A stretch of DNA of 64,000 nt from Frankia sp. QA3 (lineage in GTDB: Bacteria; Actinomycetota; Actinomycetes; Frankiales; Frankiaceae). Location of the stretch: positions 3,695,502-3,759,501 of the forward strand of contig NZ_CM001489.1 in the NCBI RefSeq assembly GCF_000262465.1, written 5' to 3'. Below the pieces are notes generated by a model. The model worked only from the letters and a program-made list of their open reading frames with translations. It made no database searches and was not told where the DNA came from. Made by a program: the position numbers and the translations under genes. Below, one piece after another: positions 1 to 8,046 of this stretch. The stretch's first letter is position 1, and each line of letters begins with the position of its first letter.

Positions 1-1
1 C

Positions 2-277
2 GCCGCGATCGCCAGCGGGATGCTGAGTCTTGCCCGCAACAGCGCCGCGCTGTTCGACAAGGGGACCTGCGAGCAGATCATCGTCCGGCTGTCGTCGGGA
101 TACCTGCTGTTCATGGGCATCGACGCCGGCGCGGGCCTCGCGGTGCTCACCGACGCCGACTGCGACATGAAGGTCGTGGCCTACGAGATGACCCAGTTCG
201 TGCAGCACGCCGGCCATGCGTTGACCCCGCAGACCCGCGCCGACCTGCGCCGGGTCCTCGCCGGCCGGCAGCTGTAG
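2..277 (+). CDS. cvnB: Roadblock/LC7 domain protein (conservon CvnB), 3' part
   Basis: The reading frame is open from the window edge, so only the C-terminal ~92 residues are seen. The piece has the second half of a roadblock/LC7 fold: a strand run with ERIIVRL-like hydrophobics (EQIIVRLSSGYLLF), a small-residue turn (GIDAGAGLAVL) and a final helix (KVVAYEMTQFVQHAG). In actinomycete conservons such a protein is the second gene, after a sensor kinase (expected just outside the window), and interacts with the small GTPase as MglB does with MglA. It is followed by a DUF742 gene and a GTPase, the canonical order, which supports the call. Confidence 0.85.
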   Translation, partial: AAIASGMLSLARNSAALFDKGTCEQIIVRLSSGYLLFMGIDAGAGLAVLTDADCDMKVVAYEMTQFVQHAGHALTPQTRADLRRVLAGRQL

Positions 278-361
278 TGCCGGGACGCATGCCAGGCCGG
301 GACAGGTGACAGTGCCGGGACAGGTGACAGTGCCGGGACGGACCCTGTAGTGCCGAGACGG
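277..361 (+). repeat. Short tandem repeat between cvnB and cvnC
   Basis: The intergenic stretch repeats a unit around GTGCCGGGACAGGTGACA about three times and then decays. One GTG of the repeat (350) is in frame with the next gene, so repeat change could move its apparent start. The same kind of short tandem duplication appears several times elsewhere in the window. Confidence 0.7.
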
Positions 362-379
362 ACAAGGACCGTGATCACG

Positions 380-766
380 ATGCCGCTGGACAGCGCGCCG
401 GGACCGTCGACGCGGGCGCCACGGACGCGCAGCCGGCGCATCCGCCCGTACACCCTCACCGGGGGCCGCACCAGGACCCGCCACCACCTGCTGGTGGAGA
501 CGCTCGTCTCGGTCCCCAGCTACGACCCGGCGCTGAGCGAGTCGCTGATGCCCGAGTCGAAGGCGCTCTACGAGCGGGCCCGCGCGCAGCTGTCGATCGC
601 CGAGCTGTCGGCGATGCTGTCGATCCCCCTCGGGGTCGTCCGCGTGCTCATCAGCGACCTCGCCGCCCAAGGGGCGGTGTTCATCCATCCGACGGCGCAC
701 GCCTACTCCCATGACCGCGGCGTGCTGGAGCGGATCCTCAGCGGACTGCGGGAGCTGCCGGTCTGA
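380..766 (+). CDS. cvnC: DUF742 domain protein (conservon CvnC)
   Basis: A protein of about 128 residues with the DUF742 hallmarks: RIRPYTLTGGRT near the N-terminus, HHLLVETLVS, then a winged-helix-like C-terminal half (LSIAELSAMLSIPLGVVRVLISDLAAQGAV) and a conserved short tail. DUF742 proteins are the third gene of conservons and are thought to work with the roadblock protein and GTPase in a membrane-associated G-protein-like switch. The start is uncertain: ATG 380, GTG 371 and GTG 350 are all in frame and none has a strong ribosome-binding site. It lies between the roadblock gene and the GTPase gene, so co-transcription is likely. Confidence 0.85.
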   Translation: MPLDSAPGPSTRAPRTRSRRIRPYTLTGGRTRTRHHLLVETLVSVPSYDPALSESLMPESKALYERARAQLSIAELSAMLSIPLGVVRVLISDLAAQGAVFIHPTAHAYSHDRGVLERILSGLRELPV

Positions 767-807
767 GCGGGGACGCACCCGGGGAGGTCGCCGACCCGGA
801 ACGATTG

Positions 808-1347
808 ATGATCTCGGCGAAGATCGTGATCGCCGGTGGGTTCGGCGTCGGCAAGACGACGTTGGTCGGCTCGGTGTCGGAGGTGCCGCCGATCAACACC
901 GAGGCGTGGATGACCGAGGCCAGCGAGGGCGTCGACGACCTGCCCCCGCACGGCGAGAAGACCACGACGACGGTCGCCATGGACTTCGGCCGGATCTCGC
1001 TGGACTCCGATCTGGTGCTCTACCTGTTCGGCACGCCCGGCCAGGCGCGGTTCTGGTTCCTGTGGGACGACCTGTCCCGCGGCGCGCTGGGCGCGATCGT
1101 CCTGGCCGACACCCGCCGGCTCGACCAGTCCTTCGCCGCGGTCAACTACTTCGAGCATGATTCGACGGTGCCGTTCCTCGTCGCGGTGAACCTGTTCGAC
1201 GGCCGGCTGTGGCACGACCTCGACGAGGTGCGGGACGCCCTCGCGCTGCGGCCGGGCATCCCGCTGATCGCCTGCGACGCACGGGACCCGGCCTCGACCG
1301 CCGAGGCCCTGCGCGAGCTGGTCCGCTACGCCATGTCCCTGGCCTGA
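808..1347 (+). CDS. cvnD: MglA-like small GTPase (conservon CvnD)
   Basis: A protein of 179 residues with a P-loop GGFGVGKTTLV close to the N-terminus, a switch region (TTTVAMDFGRI), a Walker-B-like LYLFGTPGQARF segment (DxxG replaced by GTPG) and a base-recognition loop VAVNLFDG, where the usual NKxD is altered. These are typical of the ATP/GTP-binding proteins of actinomycete conservons. A TTG three bases upstream is also possible; GGGGAGG at 781 is the nearest purine-rich site. Partner proteins are the roadblock and DUF742 products just upstream. The gene's last codons lie inside a tandem repeat that continues past the stop codon. Confidence 0.9.
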   Translation: MISAKIVIAGGFGVGKTTLVGSVSEVPPINTEAWMTEASEGVDDLPPHGEKTTTTVAMDFGRISLDSDLVLYLFGTPGQARFWFLWDDLSRGALGAIVLADTRRLDQSFAAVNYFEHDSTVPFLVAVNLFDGRLWHDLDEVRDALALRPGIPLIACDARDPASTAEALRELVRYAMSLA

Positions 1348-1402
1348 ACCACCGTCCCTGGCCTGAATTACCGTCCTGGCCTGAATTACCGTCCTGGCCT
1401 GA
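1335..1402 (+). repeat. 19/18-bp tandem repeat over the cvnD stop codon
   Basis: Four copies of GTCCCTGGCCTGAATTACC or close variants run from 1335 to 1402. The first copy contains the last codons and the TGA of the GTPase; later copies repeat those codons and stop in the spacer. This looks like slippage duplication of the gene's end. The later copies have lost one C, so the period is 19, 19, 18. Confidence 0.85.
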
Positions 1403-1423
1403 CCCCCGAGGAGGACGCACCCC

Positions 1424-2650
1424 ATGCGCAAGATCCTGATCGTCGGCGCCGGCCAGTCGGGCCTGCAGCTCGCCCTCACCCTGCGGGAGCATGACTACGA
1501 CGTCACGATGATGTCGGCGCGCACCCCAGAGGAGATCCGCACCGGCCGGGTGATGTCCACCCAGGCCATGTTCCACACGGCGCTGCAGCACGAGCGCGAC
1601 CACGGCCTGAACCTGTGGGAGGCCGACGCGGTCGGGATCGAGGGGCTGGGCGTGTCGCTGGCCGCGCCGGACGGCACCCGGGCGCTGGACTGGTTCGGCC
1701 GGCTCGACCATCCCGCCCAGTCCGTCGACCAGCGGGTGAAGATGGCCGGCTGGGCGGAGCTGTTCGAGGAGCGGGGTGGCAAGCTCATCATCTCCGGGGT
1801 CACCACCTCCGACCTGAACTCCCTCGCCGAGCTGTATGACCTCGTCATCGTGGCCGCGGGCAAGGGCGAGCTGGTCGGCCTGTTCGACCGGGACGCCGCC
1901 CGCTCGCCGTACACCGCCCCGCAGCGCGTGCTGTCACTGGCCTACGTACACGGGCTCGCGCCGCGTCCCGAGCACCCCGACGCCCCCGGCGTCCGCTTCA
2001 ACATCGCCCCCGGGGTCGGGGAGCTGTTCGTCATCCCGGCGTACACGCTCAGCGGGAACTGCGACATCCTGTTCTTCGAGGGGATCCCCGGCGGCCCGCT
2101 GGACTGCTGGGACGACCACCCCGAACCCGCCGAGCACCTGCAGCGCATCCTCGAGCTGACCCGCACGTACGTGCCATGGGAGTACGAGCGCTGCGCCGAG
2201 GTGGAGCTCACCGACAGCCACGCCACGCTCGCCGGCGGCTATACTCCGGTCGTGCGCCGTCCGGTCGGCGAGCTGCCCTCGGGCCGGGCGGTGCTGGGCA
2301 TGGCCGACGTCGTCGTCGCCAACGACCCGCTCACCGGGCAGGGCGCGAACAACGCCGCGAAGTGCGCAGCCTCCTACCTGGACAGCATCCTCGCCCACGG
2401 CGACGGGCCGTTCGACCGCGCCTGGATGCAGGGCGCCTTCGACCGGTACTGGGACTATGCCCAGCACGTCACCACGTGGACGAACGCGCTGCTCGCCCCG
2501 CCGCCGGAACACGTCCAGCAGATCCTCGGCGCGGCGGGGGCGCACGAGGCCGTCGCCCGGCGCTTCGTCAACGGCTTCGACGACCCCAGCGACTACCAGC
2601 ACTGGTTCCTCGACCCGGCGAAGACCTCCGCCTACCTCGCCGGTTTCTGA
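1424..2650 (+). CDS. StyA-like FAD-dependent monooxygenase
   Basis: A protein of 408 residues with a Rossmann FAD motif at the N-terminus (ILIVGAGQSGLQLA), a second dinucleotide-related region (LVIVAAGKGEL, around residue 145) and a DPLTGQGANNAAKCA segment near residue 305, as in the styrene monooxygenase StyA / flavoprotein hydroxylase group. Such enzymes take reduced FAD from a separate reductase; none is encoded next to it. A good ribosome-binding site (GAGGAGG) precedes ATG 1424. The gene follows the conservon GTPase, in the place where Streptomyces conservons often carry a cytochrome P450 (CvnE), so it may be the redox output of this conservon. The natural substrate is unknown. Confidence 0.8.
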   Translation: MRKILIVGAGQSGLQLALTLREHDYDVTMMSARTPEEIRTGRVMSTQAMFHTALQHERDHGLNLWEADAVGIEGLGVSLAAPDGTRALDWFGRLDHPAQSVDQRVKMAGWAELFEERGGKLIISGVTTSDLNSLAELYDLVIVAAGKGELVGLFDRDAARSPYTAPQRVLSLAYVHGLAPRPEHPDAPGVRFNIAPGVGELFVIPAYTLSGNCDILFFEGIPGGPLDCWDDHPEPAEHLQRILELTRTYVPWEYERCAEVELTDSHATLAGGYTPVVRRPVGELPSGRAVLGMADVVVANDPLTGQGANNAAKCAASYLDSILAHGDGPFDRAWMQGAFDRYWDYAQHVTTWTNALLAPPPEHVQQILGAAGAHEAVARRFVNGFDDPSDYQHWFLDPAKTSAYLAGF

Positions 2651-2698
2651 CCTCGGCCCGGCGACGACGCTGCGGGCCGCCGTCAGGCGCGGCGGCCG

Positions 2699-3150
2699 TC
2701 AGCCCGACTTCGCGCGCAGAGCCCGATCACAGTCGCGCTGCGCCCGCAGCAGCGCCTCGGCCGGTTCGAGCTGACCGCGCAGCGCGAGCTGCACGTTGGT
2801 GTGGATGGCCCTGCTGACCTCGGCGTAGCCCAGCAGGCCCGCCAATCGATAGGCCTTGGTGGACGCGGCCGCCGCCCGCAGCGGCGGATACTGCTCACGC
2901 AGTTCGGCGTCGGCCCGGACGGCGCGGTTCGTCGGTATCGCCGCCGACCTGGTGGGGATCTTCTGCGCGGGCACGTCGGTCATCCAGTCGACGAAACGCC
3001 CGGTATGCCGGATGTGCTGGCTGTGCGGGTTCACGAACAGGCTCCAGCCGCCGACGGCGGAGTACCGCGGGCCGCCGGCGGTGAAGGTGGGCAGCGGCGC
3101 GACGGCGACATCATCGACGATCCGAGTGGGTGTTTGATCCTGTTCCAGAA
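2699..3150 (-). pseudogene. C-terminal fragment of a sugar ABC transporter solute-binding protein
   Basis: On the minus strand a frame is open from about 3150 to the TGA at 2699 and reads like the C-terminal third of a family 1 extracellular solute-binding protein: VAVAPLP, then SAVGGWSLFVNPHSQH, FVDWMTD and a helical tail with LRGQLEPAEALLRAQRD. No signal peptide or N-terminal lobe is present. The 5' end stops at the edge of the IS5-family element, so insertion of that element, or a later deletion, removed the rest. No N-terminal counterpart is recognisable on the far side of the element. No permease genes lie nearby, so this is an orphan remnant. Confidence 0.75.
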
Positions 3151-3158
3151 TTTATATA

Positions 3159-4124
3159 CAGGTTTCTCTTCTGTCCGGCGGCCACGCCCAGCAACTTTTC
3201 AAAGAGATCCATGTAAGGTCTGAGCCGTTCTACCCAATATGACGTACCTGCAGACGCCGAGTTCGAACCGAGCAGAGACCATACCCCAGTGACCTGTCCG
3301 ATGCCCGGTGGAACCTGGTCGAACCCGTACTGGCCGCCTGGCGCGCCGAACGCCACAAGAAAGGCCTGAGCATCGGCCGCCCCCCAGCACATGATCTACG
3401 CAGCCTCCTCAATGCCATCCTGTACGTCGACCGGACGGGTATCCCCTGGCGCTACCTCCCGCACGACTACCCGCCCTGGGAGACCGTCTACGGCTACTTC
3501 GCTCACTGGCACAACGACGGTGTCCTCGACCAACTCGTCGAGCGGACACGACTCCACGTCCGCACCGCCGCAGGCCACGACCCCGAACCCACCGCCTGCG
3601 TGATCGACTCTCAGAGCGTCAAGACCGCTCCCACTGTTCCGACCGCCACGCAAGGCATAGACGCAGGAAAGAAGATCGTCGGCAGGAAACGCAACATCAT
3701 CGTCGACACCCTCGGGCTGCTACTCACGGTGCTGGTCACCGCGGCCAGCACACCCGATGGCCCCGCCGGCATTCACCTACCGGCCACCGTCGCCGCCGCC
3801 CATCCCAGAATCCGTAAAGCCTGGGCCGACAGCGCCTACCGCACCGCGGCCATCGAACATGGCGCCAGGCTGGGCATCGATGTCGAAGTCATCCGCCGCA
3901 ACTCCGCGGCCAAAGGATTCTTTCCCCTTCCTCGTCGCTGGGTTGTGGAACGCACTTTCGGCTGGCTGATGTCCTACCGCCGCCTCGCCCGCGACCACGA
4001 AGCCCGTCCCACCCGCCCCGAAGCCATGATCCACCTTGCAATGATCGATCTCATGGCCCGACGCGCCACCGGCGAATCAACCCCAACCTGGCGAGGAACA
4101 TGAATCCGAACCAAACGAAACCTG
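3159..4124 (+). mobile_element. IS5-family insertion sequence, about 0.97 kb
   Basis: The element carries one transposase gene and imperfect terminal inverted repeats. The left end reads CAGGTTTCTCTTCTGTCCGG (from 3159); the reverse complement of the right end reads CAGGTTTCGTTTGGTTCGG (ending 4124). Its left side abuts the truncated binding-protein gene. No clear target duplication is seen, so the exact borders could be a few bases off, or one flank has been rearranged since insertion. Confidence 0.7.
3243..4103 (+). CDS. IS5-family transposase without a normal start codon
   Basis: The frame is open from 3243 to the TGA at 4101 and reads as an IS5-group DDE transposase: YPSDLSDARW near the N-terminus, GIPWRYLP, catalytic Asp in CVIDSQSVK, second Asp in AWADSAYR, and Glu in WVVERTFGWL followed by SYRRLARDHE. 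All three acidic residues are present. There is no ATG, GTG or TTG in this frame before GTG 3600, which would remove the first third. An ATG at 3239 in the neighbouring frame reads 17 codons and stops at a TGA at 3290. A one-base indel, or +1 slippage at the run of four C before that stop, would join the two frames. The copy is therefore either recently broken or needs frameshifting. Confidence 0.75.
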   Translation, partial: RTCRRRVRTEQRPYPSDLSDARWNLVEPVLAAWRAERHKKGLSIGRPPAHDLRSLLNAILYVDRTGIPWRYLPHDYPPWETVYGYFAHWHNDGVLDQLVERTRLHVRTAAGHDPEPTACVIDSQSVKTAPTVPTATQGIDAGKKIVGRKRNIIVDTLGLLLTVLVTAASTPDGPAGIHLPATVAAAHPRIRKAWADSAYRTAAIEHGARLGIDVEVIRRNSAAKGFFPLPRRWVVERTFGWLMSYRRLARDHEARPTRPEAMIHLAMIDLMARRATGESTPTWRGT

Positions 4125-4237
4125 CGGGATCGAAAACCCATTTAGGGCACCCTGGGAACTTGTGGTCCACGTATGGGGCCCGACGTCGGCGGATGACAGC
4201 ATCTTGGCGCCAGAGTTCCGCAGCCCGTGCTCGCCAC

Positions 4238-5593
4238 CTACCTCGCCGGATTCCGAGGCAGCCGGCTCGGCTCGCCGGTCGGCGCCGGCGCGGTGGCGTC
4301 GAGGGGTGACCGGGTGGCCGGGATGGGGGCCGCCGGCGGCATGGGGATGCCCAGGCGATCGAGCAGGGGGCTCGTGGCCGCGGTGGTGAGCAGCGCCATC
4401 ACGACGAGCGCGGTGAAGGTCGTTTCGTCGAGCACGCCCATGTCGAGGCCGATCTGGGCCACGACGATCTCGGTCAGCCCGCGGGTGTTCATCAGCACGG
4501 CGAACGTCGCCGACCGTCGGCGACCCATCCCGGACAGCGCGGCGGCACCACCCGACCCGACGAACTTTGCGGTGAACGCTACCGTCACGATCAGCAGGAT
4601 CTCCAGCAGGCCGCGCCCGTCCACGGCGCCGAGATCCACGGACAGGCCCGCCGCGACGAAGAAGACCGGCAGCAGGATCGCTCCGAACCGCTCGATGTCC
4701 ACGCCCAGGTCCGGTGCGAGCCGACCGATACTCGACCGGGGCAACGCGGCCCCGAACGCGAACGCGCCGAACACCGGGTGCAGCCCGATCTCGGCGGTCG
4801 CCCACGAGCAGATCAGCAGGCCGACGACGGCGAAGGTGAGCAGGGCCGGCGCGACGTTGCGCGGATCGGGCCGCGCCGCCGCCCGCTGCGCCAGCACCCG
4901 GGCCAGCGGCCCCACGACGCCCGCCAGCACGGCGACGAGGGCGGCGAGCTCGCCGACCATCCGCAGGAATCCCCACGGACCGCTCGATTTCACCACCGCG
5001 ACGACCACGGCGAGCATGCACCAGCCGATGGCGTCCCCGATGACGGCGCAGGTAAGCGCCATTCTCCCGACCGCGTCGCCGACCATGCGCCGCTCGGCGA
5101 GAATGCGGGCGAGCACCGGCAGCGCGGTGATGGACATCGCAGTGCCGAGAAACAGCGCGAACGGCAGGAGGTCGACCGCTTTTCCGTCGACGTTCTGGTG
5201 CCACGGATGCAGGAGGGCGGCGGCACCGAAGCCGCTGCCAAACGGCATTAGGATCGACGCGGCCACCAGGGAGGCCGTCAGCCCTCCCCGGCGGCGGACG
5301 TCGCCGAGGTCGTGGTCGTATCCGACGACGAACATGAACAGAACCAGGCCGAGTTGGGACAGAACGTTCAGGTACGGCCGGATGTCCGGGGGGAAAAGCG
5401 TCCTCGGCAGATCCCCCGGCAACAGGCCGAGCAGGCTCGGCCCGAGGGCGAGGCCCGCGAGAATCTCGCCGATCACCACCGGCTGCCGGCACCGGCGGGC
5501 GACCTGCGCGAATCCCGCGCTGAGGGCGATGATGAGCGCCGCGTCAGCGAAGACGACGGCGACGACATGGTCCGCGTGCGAGGCTGAGGCCAT
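4238..5593 (-). CDS. CPA2-family cation/proton antiporter (KefB-like membrane protein)
   Basis: A protein of about 451 residues with 11-13 hydrophobic segments and the monovalent cation:proton antiporter-2 pattern: QPVVIGEILAGLALGPSLLG near the N-terminus, LGLVLFMFVVGYDHDL, ALPVLARILAE, GDAIGW in the middle and a late NTRGLTEIVV. It should exchange Na+ or K+ for protons across the cytoplasmic membrane. There is no C-terminal RCK/TrkA-N domain; the chain ends in a short disordered tail. ATG 5593 is preferred because GAGAGGAC lies just upstream; the frame extends further but that part is Arg/Pro-rich and unlike the family. It is transcribed away from the iron-box region. Confidence 0.88.
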   Translation of the reverse strand: MASASHADHVVAVVFADAALIIALSAGFAQVARRCRQPVVIGEILAGLALGPSLLGLLPGDLPRTLFPPDIRPYLNVLSQLGLVLFMFVVGYDHDLGDVRRRGGLTASLVAASILMPFGSGFGAAALLHPWHQNVDGKAVDLLPFALFLGTAMSITALPVLARILAERRMVGDAVGRMALTCAVIGDAIGWCMLAVVVAVVKSSGPWGFLRMVGELAALVAVLAGVVGPLARVLAQRAAARPDPRNVAPALLTFAVVGLLICSWATAEIGLHPVFGAFAFGAALPRSSIGRLAPDLGVDIERFGAILLPVFFVAAGLSVDLGAVDGRGLLEILLIVTVAFTAKFVGSGGAAALSGMGRRRSATFAVLMNTRGLTEIVVAQIGLDMGVLDETTFTALVVMALLTTAATSPLLDRLGIPMPPAAPIPATRSPLDATAPAPTGEPSRLPRNPAR

Positions 5594-5875
5594 CCTGCGT
5601 CCTCTCGATTCTCCGGAAGGTCGGGCCCGACGGAGGGCCGCGCGTGGCACCGGGCCGTGATTCCCCACGTCCGTCACCAGAATCGGGATCGGGCTGGCAC
5701 AGATGGTATTCAGCGTGGCTCGACGACTTGTCCATTCGGAGGATTTCGCTCGCCGCCCGCGCTGTTCTCCCGGCGTCTGCCGAGGACCGGGGCGGGTTCG
5801 CGGCGGTCCGGCCGGCGGTGGTCCGGGCCGAGGGCGGCGCCCGATCACCTCGTCCGCGACCGGCGCCGACGCTAG

Positions 5876-5894
5876 CAAGGTTAGGCTAACCTAC
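5876..5894. promoter_or_regulatory. Iron box 1 (DtxR/IdeR-type operator)
   Basis: CAAGGTTAGGCTAACCTAC matches 16 of 19 positions of the actinobacterial iron-box consensus TTAGGTTAGGCTAACCTAA and is palindromic at its core. It lies in the divergent region between the antiporter and the N-monooxygenase operon. Confidence 0.88.
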
Positions 5895-5895
5895 A

Positions 5896-5914
5896 CAAGG
5901 TAAGCCTTACCTAC
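5896..5914. promoter_or_regulatory. Iron box 2, adjacent to box 1
   Basis: CAAGGTAAGCCTTACCTAC starts two bases after box 1. It fits the consensus at 13 of 19 positions and contains the perfect palindrome AGGTAAGCCTTACCT. The close spacing would let two regulator dimers bind side by side, as is known for DtxR-family proteins. Confidence 0.75.
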
Positions 5915-6009
5915 TTAATCTCCCGAGATCGGACGCGCCGTCGCGGACGCGTCCGACGGGGAGGACCCGGCCGGAGTGGGAGGTTCCGGGAGGTGACGGG
6001 CGGCCAGAC

Positions 6010-6028
6010 TTAGGTTATCTTCACCTAA
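6010..6028. promoter_or_regulatory. Iron box 3, proximal to the N-monooxygenase operon
   Basis: TTAGGTTATCTTCACCTAA matches the iron-box consensus at 15 of 19 positions with intact outer half-sites. It lies about 160 bases before a possible small ORF and 285 before the N-monooxygenase, and is the best candidate for direct iron control of that operon. Confidence 0.8.
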
Positions 6029-6187
6029 GTCACCGCGAGCCAGGTCCCGCGTTCCGGGTTCGCCCGCGGCGCGGAGCATGCCCACGGGTCCGTCCCTCAC
6101 CCCGGGCGGGCGCGGGTCGCCGCGCTGGCCGGCCCCGCCGGCCAGCCGCACCGACCGGCCGCACCGACCAACGAGGAGAACACCTTC

Positions 6188-6274
6188 ATGCGGCGCACTT
6201 TGCTGGGCGACAAGCTCGACCATGCCGTCGCCGCCCAGGCCGGCCACTCCCCGGCCGGCTCGGTGCTCGCCTGA
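6188..6274 (+). CDS. Possible 28-residue peptide before the N-monooxygenase
   Basis: ATG 6188 has a clear Shine-Dalgarno (ACGAGGAGAAC, AGGAG about 11 bases upstream) and opens a 28-codon frame ending at TGA 6272-6274, 38 bases before the N-monooxygenase. The peptide begins MRRTLLGDKLDHAV and ends in Gly/Ser/Ala. It is not a leader rich in one amino acid and I recognise no family. It could be a small structural or precursor peptide, a translational leader, or a chance frame. Placement between the iron boxes and the first enzyme makes it worth testing. Purely a sequence-based proposal. Confidence 0.4.
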   Translation: MRRTLLGDKLDHAVAAQAGHSPAGSVLA

Positions 6275-6312
6275 ATCCGATCCCCGCACCCTCAGCAGAC
6301 CGGAGGTCAGTC

Positions 6313-7719
6313 GTGGCAGGGCACCCGCACGAGATGGAACCAGGCATCTACGACATCATCGGCATCGGCTTCGGGCCCTCGAACCTCGCACTGGCGGTCG
6401 CCGTCGAGGAGCACAACGCGCGAGCCGACACCGACGGCCTGCGCTGCGTCTTCCTCGAACGCCAGGAGCGCTTCGGCTGGCACCGCGGCATGCTGCTCGA
6501 CGGCGCGACGATGCAGGTGTCCTACCTCAAGGACCTGGTCACGCTGCGAAACCCGACGAGCGACTTCACCTTCCTGGCCTACCTCCACGGCCGCCGACGA
6601 CTGGTCGACTTCATCAACCACAAGACGATGTTCCCGCTGCGCCGGGAGTTCCACGACTACCTGGAGTGGGCCGCGACCCGCCTGTCCCATCTCGTCGAGT
6701 ACGGCCAGACGGTCGTGACGCTGCGGCCCGTCATCGTCGACGGCGACCTGCGACACGTCGACGTCGTGAGCCGCCCGCACGACGGCCCCGGGCGCACGGT
6801 GATCCGCCGGGCCCGCAACGTCGTCATCGCCGCCGGTCTGCAGCCATGCATTCCGGACGGGATCACCCTCGACGACCGGATCTGGCACAACAGCGACCTG
6901 CTCGGCCGGGTGGCACGGATGCCGTCGACCCCGCACGGCCGGTTCATCGTCGTCGGCGCCGGGCAGAGCGCCGCCGAGGTCACCGACTACCTGCACCGGG
7001 GCTTCCCGGGCGCCGAGGTGTACTCGGTCTTCGCGCGCTACGGCTACAGCCCCGCGGACAACAGCGCGTTCGCCAACCAGATCTTCGATCCGGACGCGGT
7101 CGACGACTTCTTCGCCGCCCCGGACGAGGTCCGCGAGATGCTGACCGGCTACCACCGGTCGACCAACTACTCCGTCGTCGACATCGGCCTCATCGACGAT
7201 CTCTACCGGCGGGTCTACGAGGAGAAGGTTCACGGCACGCCGCGGCTGCGGATGCTGCGCGCCTCCCGGGTGGTGTCGATGGACCCGGTCACCGACGGGG
7301 TACGGGCCACCGTCGAGTTCCTGCCGACCGGGCAGCGGCGCGCCATCGACGCCGACGTCGTCGTGCTGGCCACCGGCTATCGCGCGCGGGAGCCACGCGA
7401 CCTGCTCGGCGAGCTGGCCGACCACTGCGACGCCGACGGAGCCGGCCGGCTCGCGGTCACCCGCGACTACCGGGTGACGCTCACCGGATCGGCCAGCGCC
7501 GCCGTCTACGTCCCGGGCGCATCCGAGCACGCCCACGGCATCTCCTCGACTCTGCTGTCCAACGTCGCGGTCCGCGCCGGCGAGATCCTGGCCTCGGTGC
7601 TCGACCGGACGCCGGGCACCGCCGCCGGCACTGCTGCGGCGAGCAGCGAGGCGACCACGGCTGGCGCCGACCCGGCCGCCGCGACGGCGCGCCCCACCGC
7701 TCTCGCCATGACCCGGTGA
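6313..7719 (+). CDS. L-ornithine/L-lysine N-monooxygenase (SidA/PvdA/IucD family)
   Basis: A flavin N-hydroxylating monooxygenase of 468 residues, which would convert a diamino acid side-chain amine to a hydroxylamine, the first step to hydroxamate iron ligands. Visible motifs: FAD site GIGFGPSNLAL (residue ~15), substrate/FAD region MQVSYLKDLVTLRNPTS (~70), NADPH site VVGAGQSAAE (~215), HRSTNYSVVD (~280) and the C-terminal ATGYRAR and ISSTLLSNVAVRAGEI. NYSVVD and the overall length fit ornithine enzymes somewhat better than lysine ones, but this cannot be decided by eye. GTG 6313 follows GGAGG. Upstream iron boxes indicate derepression in low iron. The last 50 residues are Ala/Thr-rich and probably disordered. 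Confidence 0.92.
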   Translation: MAGHPHEMEPGIYDIIGIGFGPSNLALAVAVEEHNARADTDGLRCVFLERQERFGWHRGMLLDGATMQVSYLKDLVTLRNPTSDFTFLAYLHGRRRLVDFINHKTMFPLRREFHDYLEWAATRLSHLVEYGQTVVTLRPVIVDGDLRHVDVVSRPHDGPGRTVIRRARNVVIAAGLQPCIPDGITLDDRIWHNSDLLGRVARMPSTPHGRFIVVGAGQSAAEVTDYLHRGFPGAEVYSVFARYGYSPADNSAFANQIFDPDAVDDFFAAPDEVREMLTGYHRSTNYSVVDIGLIDDLYRRVYEEKVHGTPRLRMLRASRVVSMDPVTDGVRATVEFLPTGQRRAIDADVVVLATGYRAREPRDLLGELADHCDADGAGRLAVTRDYRVTLTGSASAAVYVPGASEHAHGISSTLLSNVAVRAGEILASVLDRTPGTAAGTAAASSEATTAGADPAAATARPTALAMTR

Positions 7720-8046
7720 ACTGGTAGCACGTTCGGGTAGGTGCCACCCGGTTCAAACAGGTGGGCGCGGTATGGCCCGGGGTCGGCCGGCTACGCCGCG
7801 ACGACCGCACAACTGCAGGTCAACCCCCTTGCCGGACTCGCGGGAAAGGGAAGGCCGGTCCTGGTCATAGCAGCCGGACAACGCCGCACGCCAACAGTTC
7901 CGACCGGCCACCCCGCCGACCGTGTCGCATCTCACACTAACCTTCACCATCGTGACTTCCGGGTCAGCATGGGGTAATTCCCGTTCCGGTCACGAGTGGT
8001 TCACGTTGCCGGGAACAGCCGCGAACGGGTGGTGGAGAGGAGTGTC
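7720..8046. other. Gap between the N-monooxygenase and the 2OG-oxygenase genes
   Basis: No coding frame here looks real. The DNA becomes less GC-rich near 7925-7990, with ACACTAACCTTCACC resembling half an iron box, so a separate promoter for the downstream genes is plausible. GGAGAGGAG just before ATG 8047 is the ribosome-binding site of the next gene. Confidence 0.4.

Noticed and set aside
3151..4130. Precise target-site duplication of the IS5-family element
   Set aside because: Flanking bases do not match by eye, and the binding-protein gene does not continue on the right side, so no duplication can be claimed.
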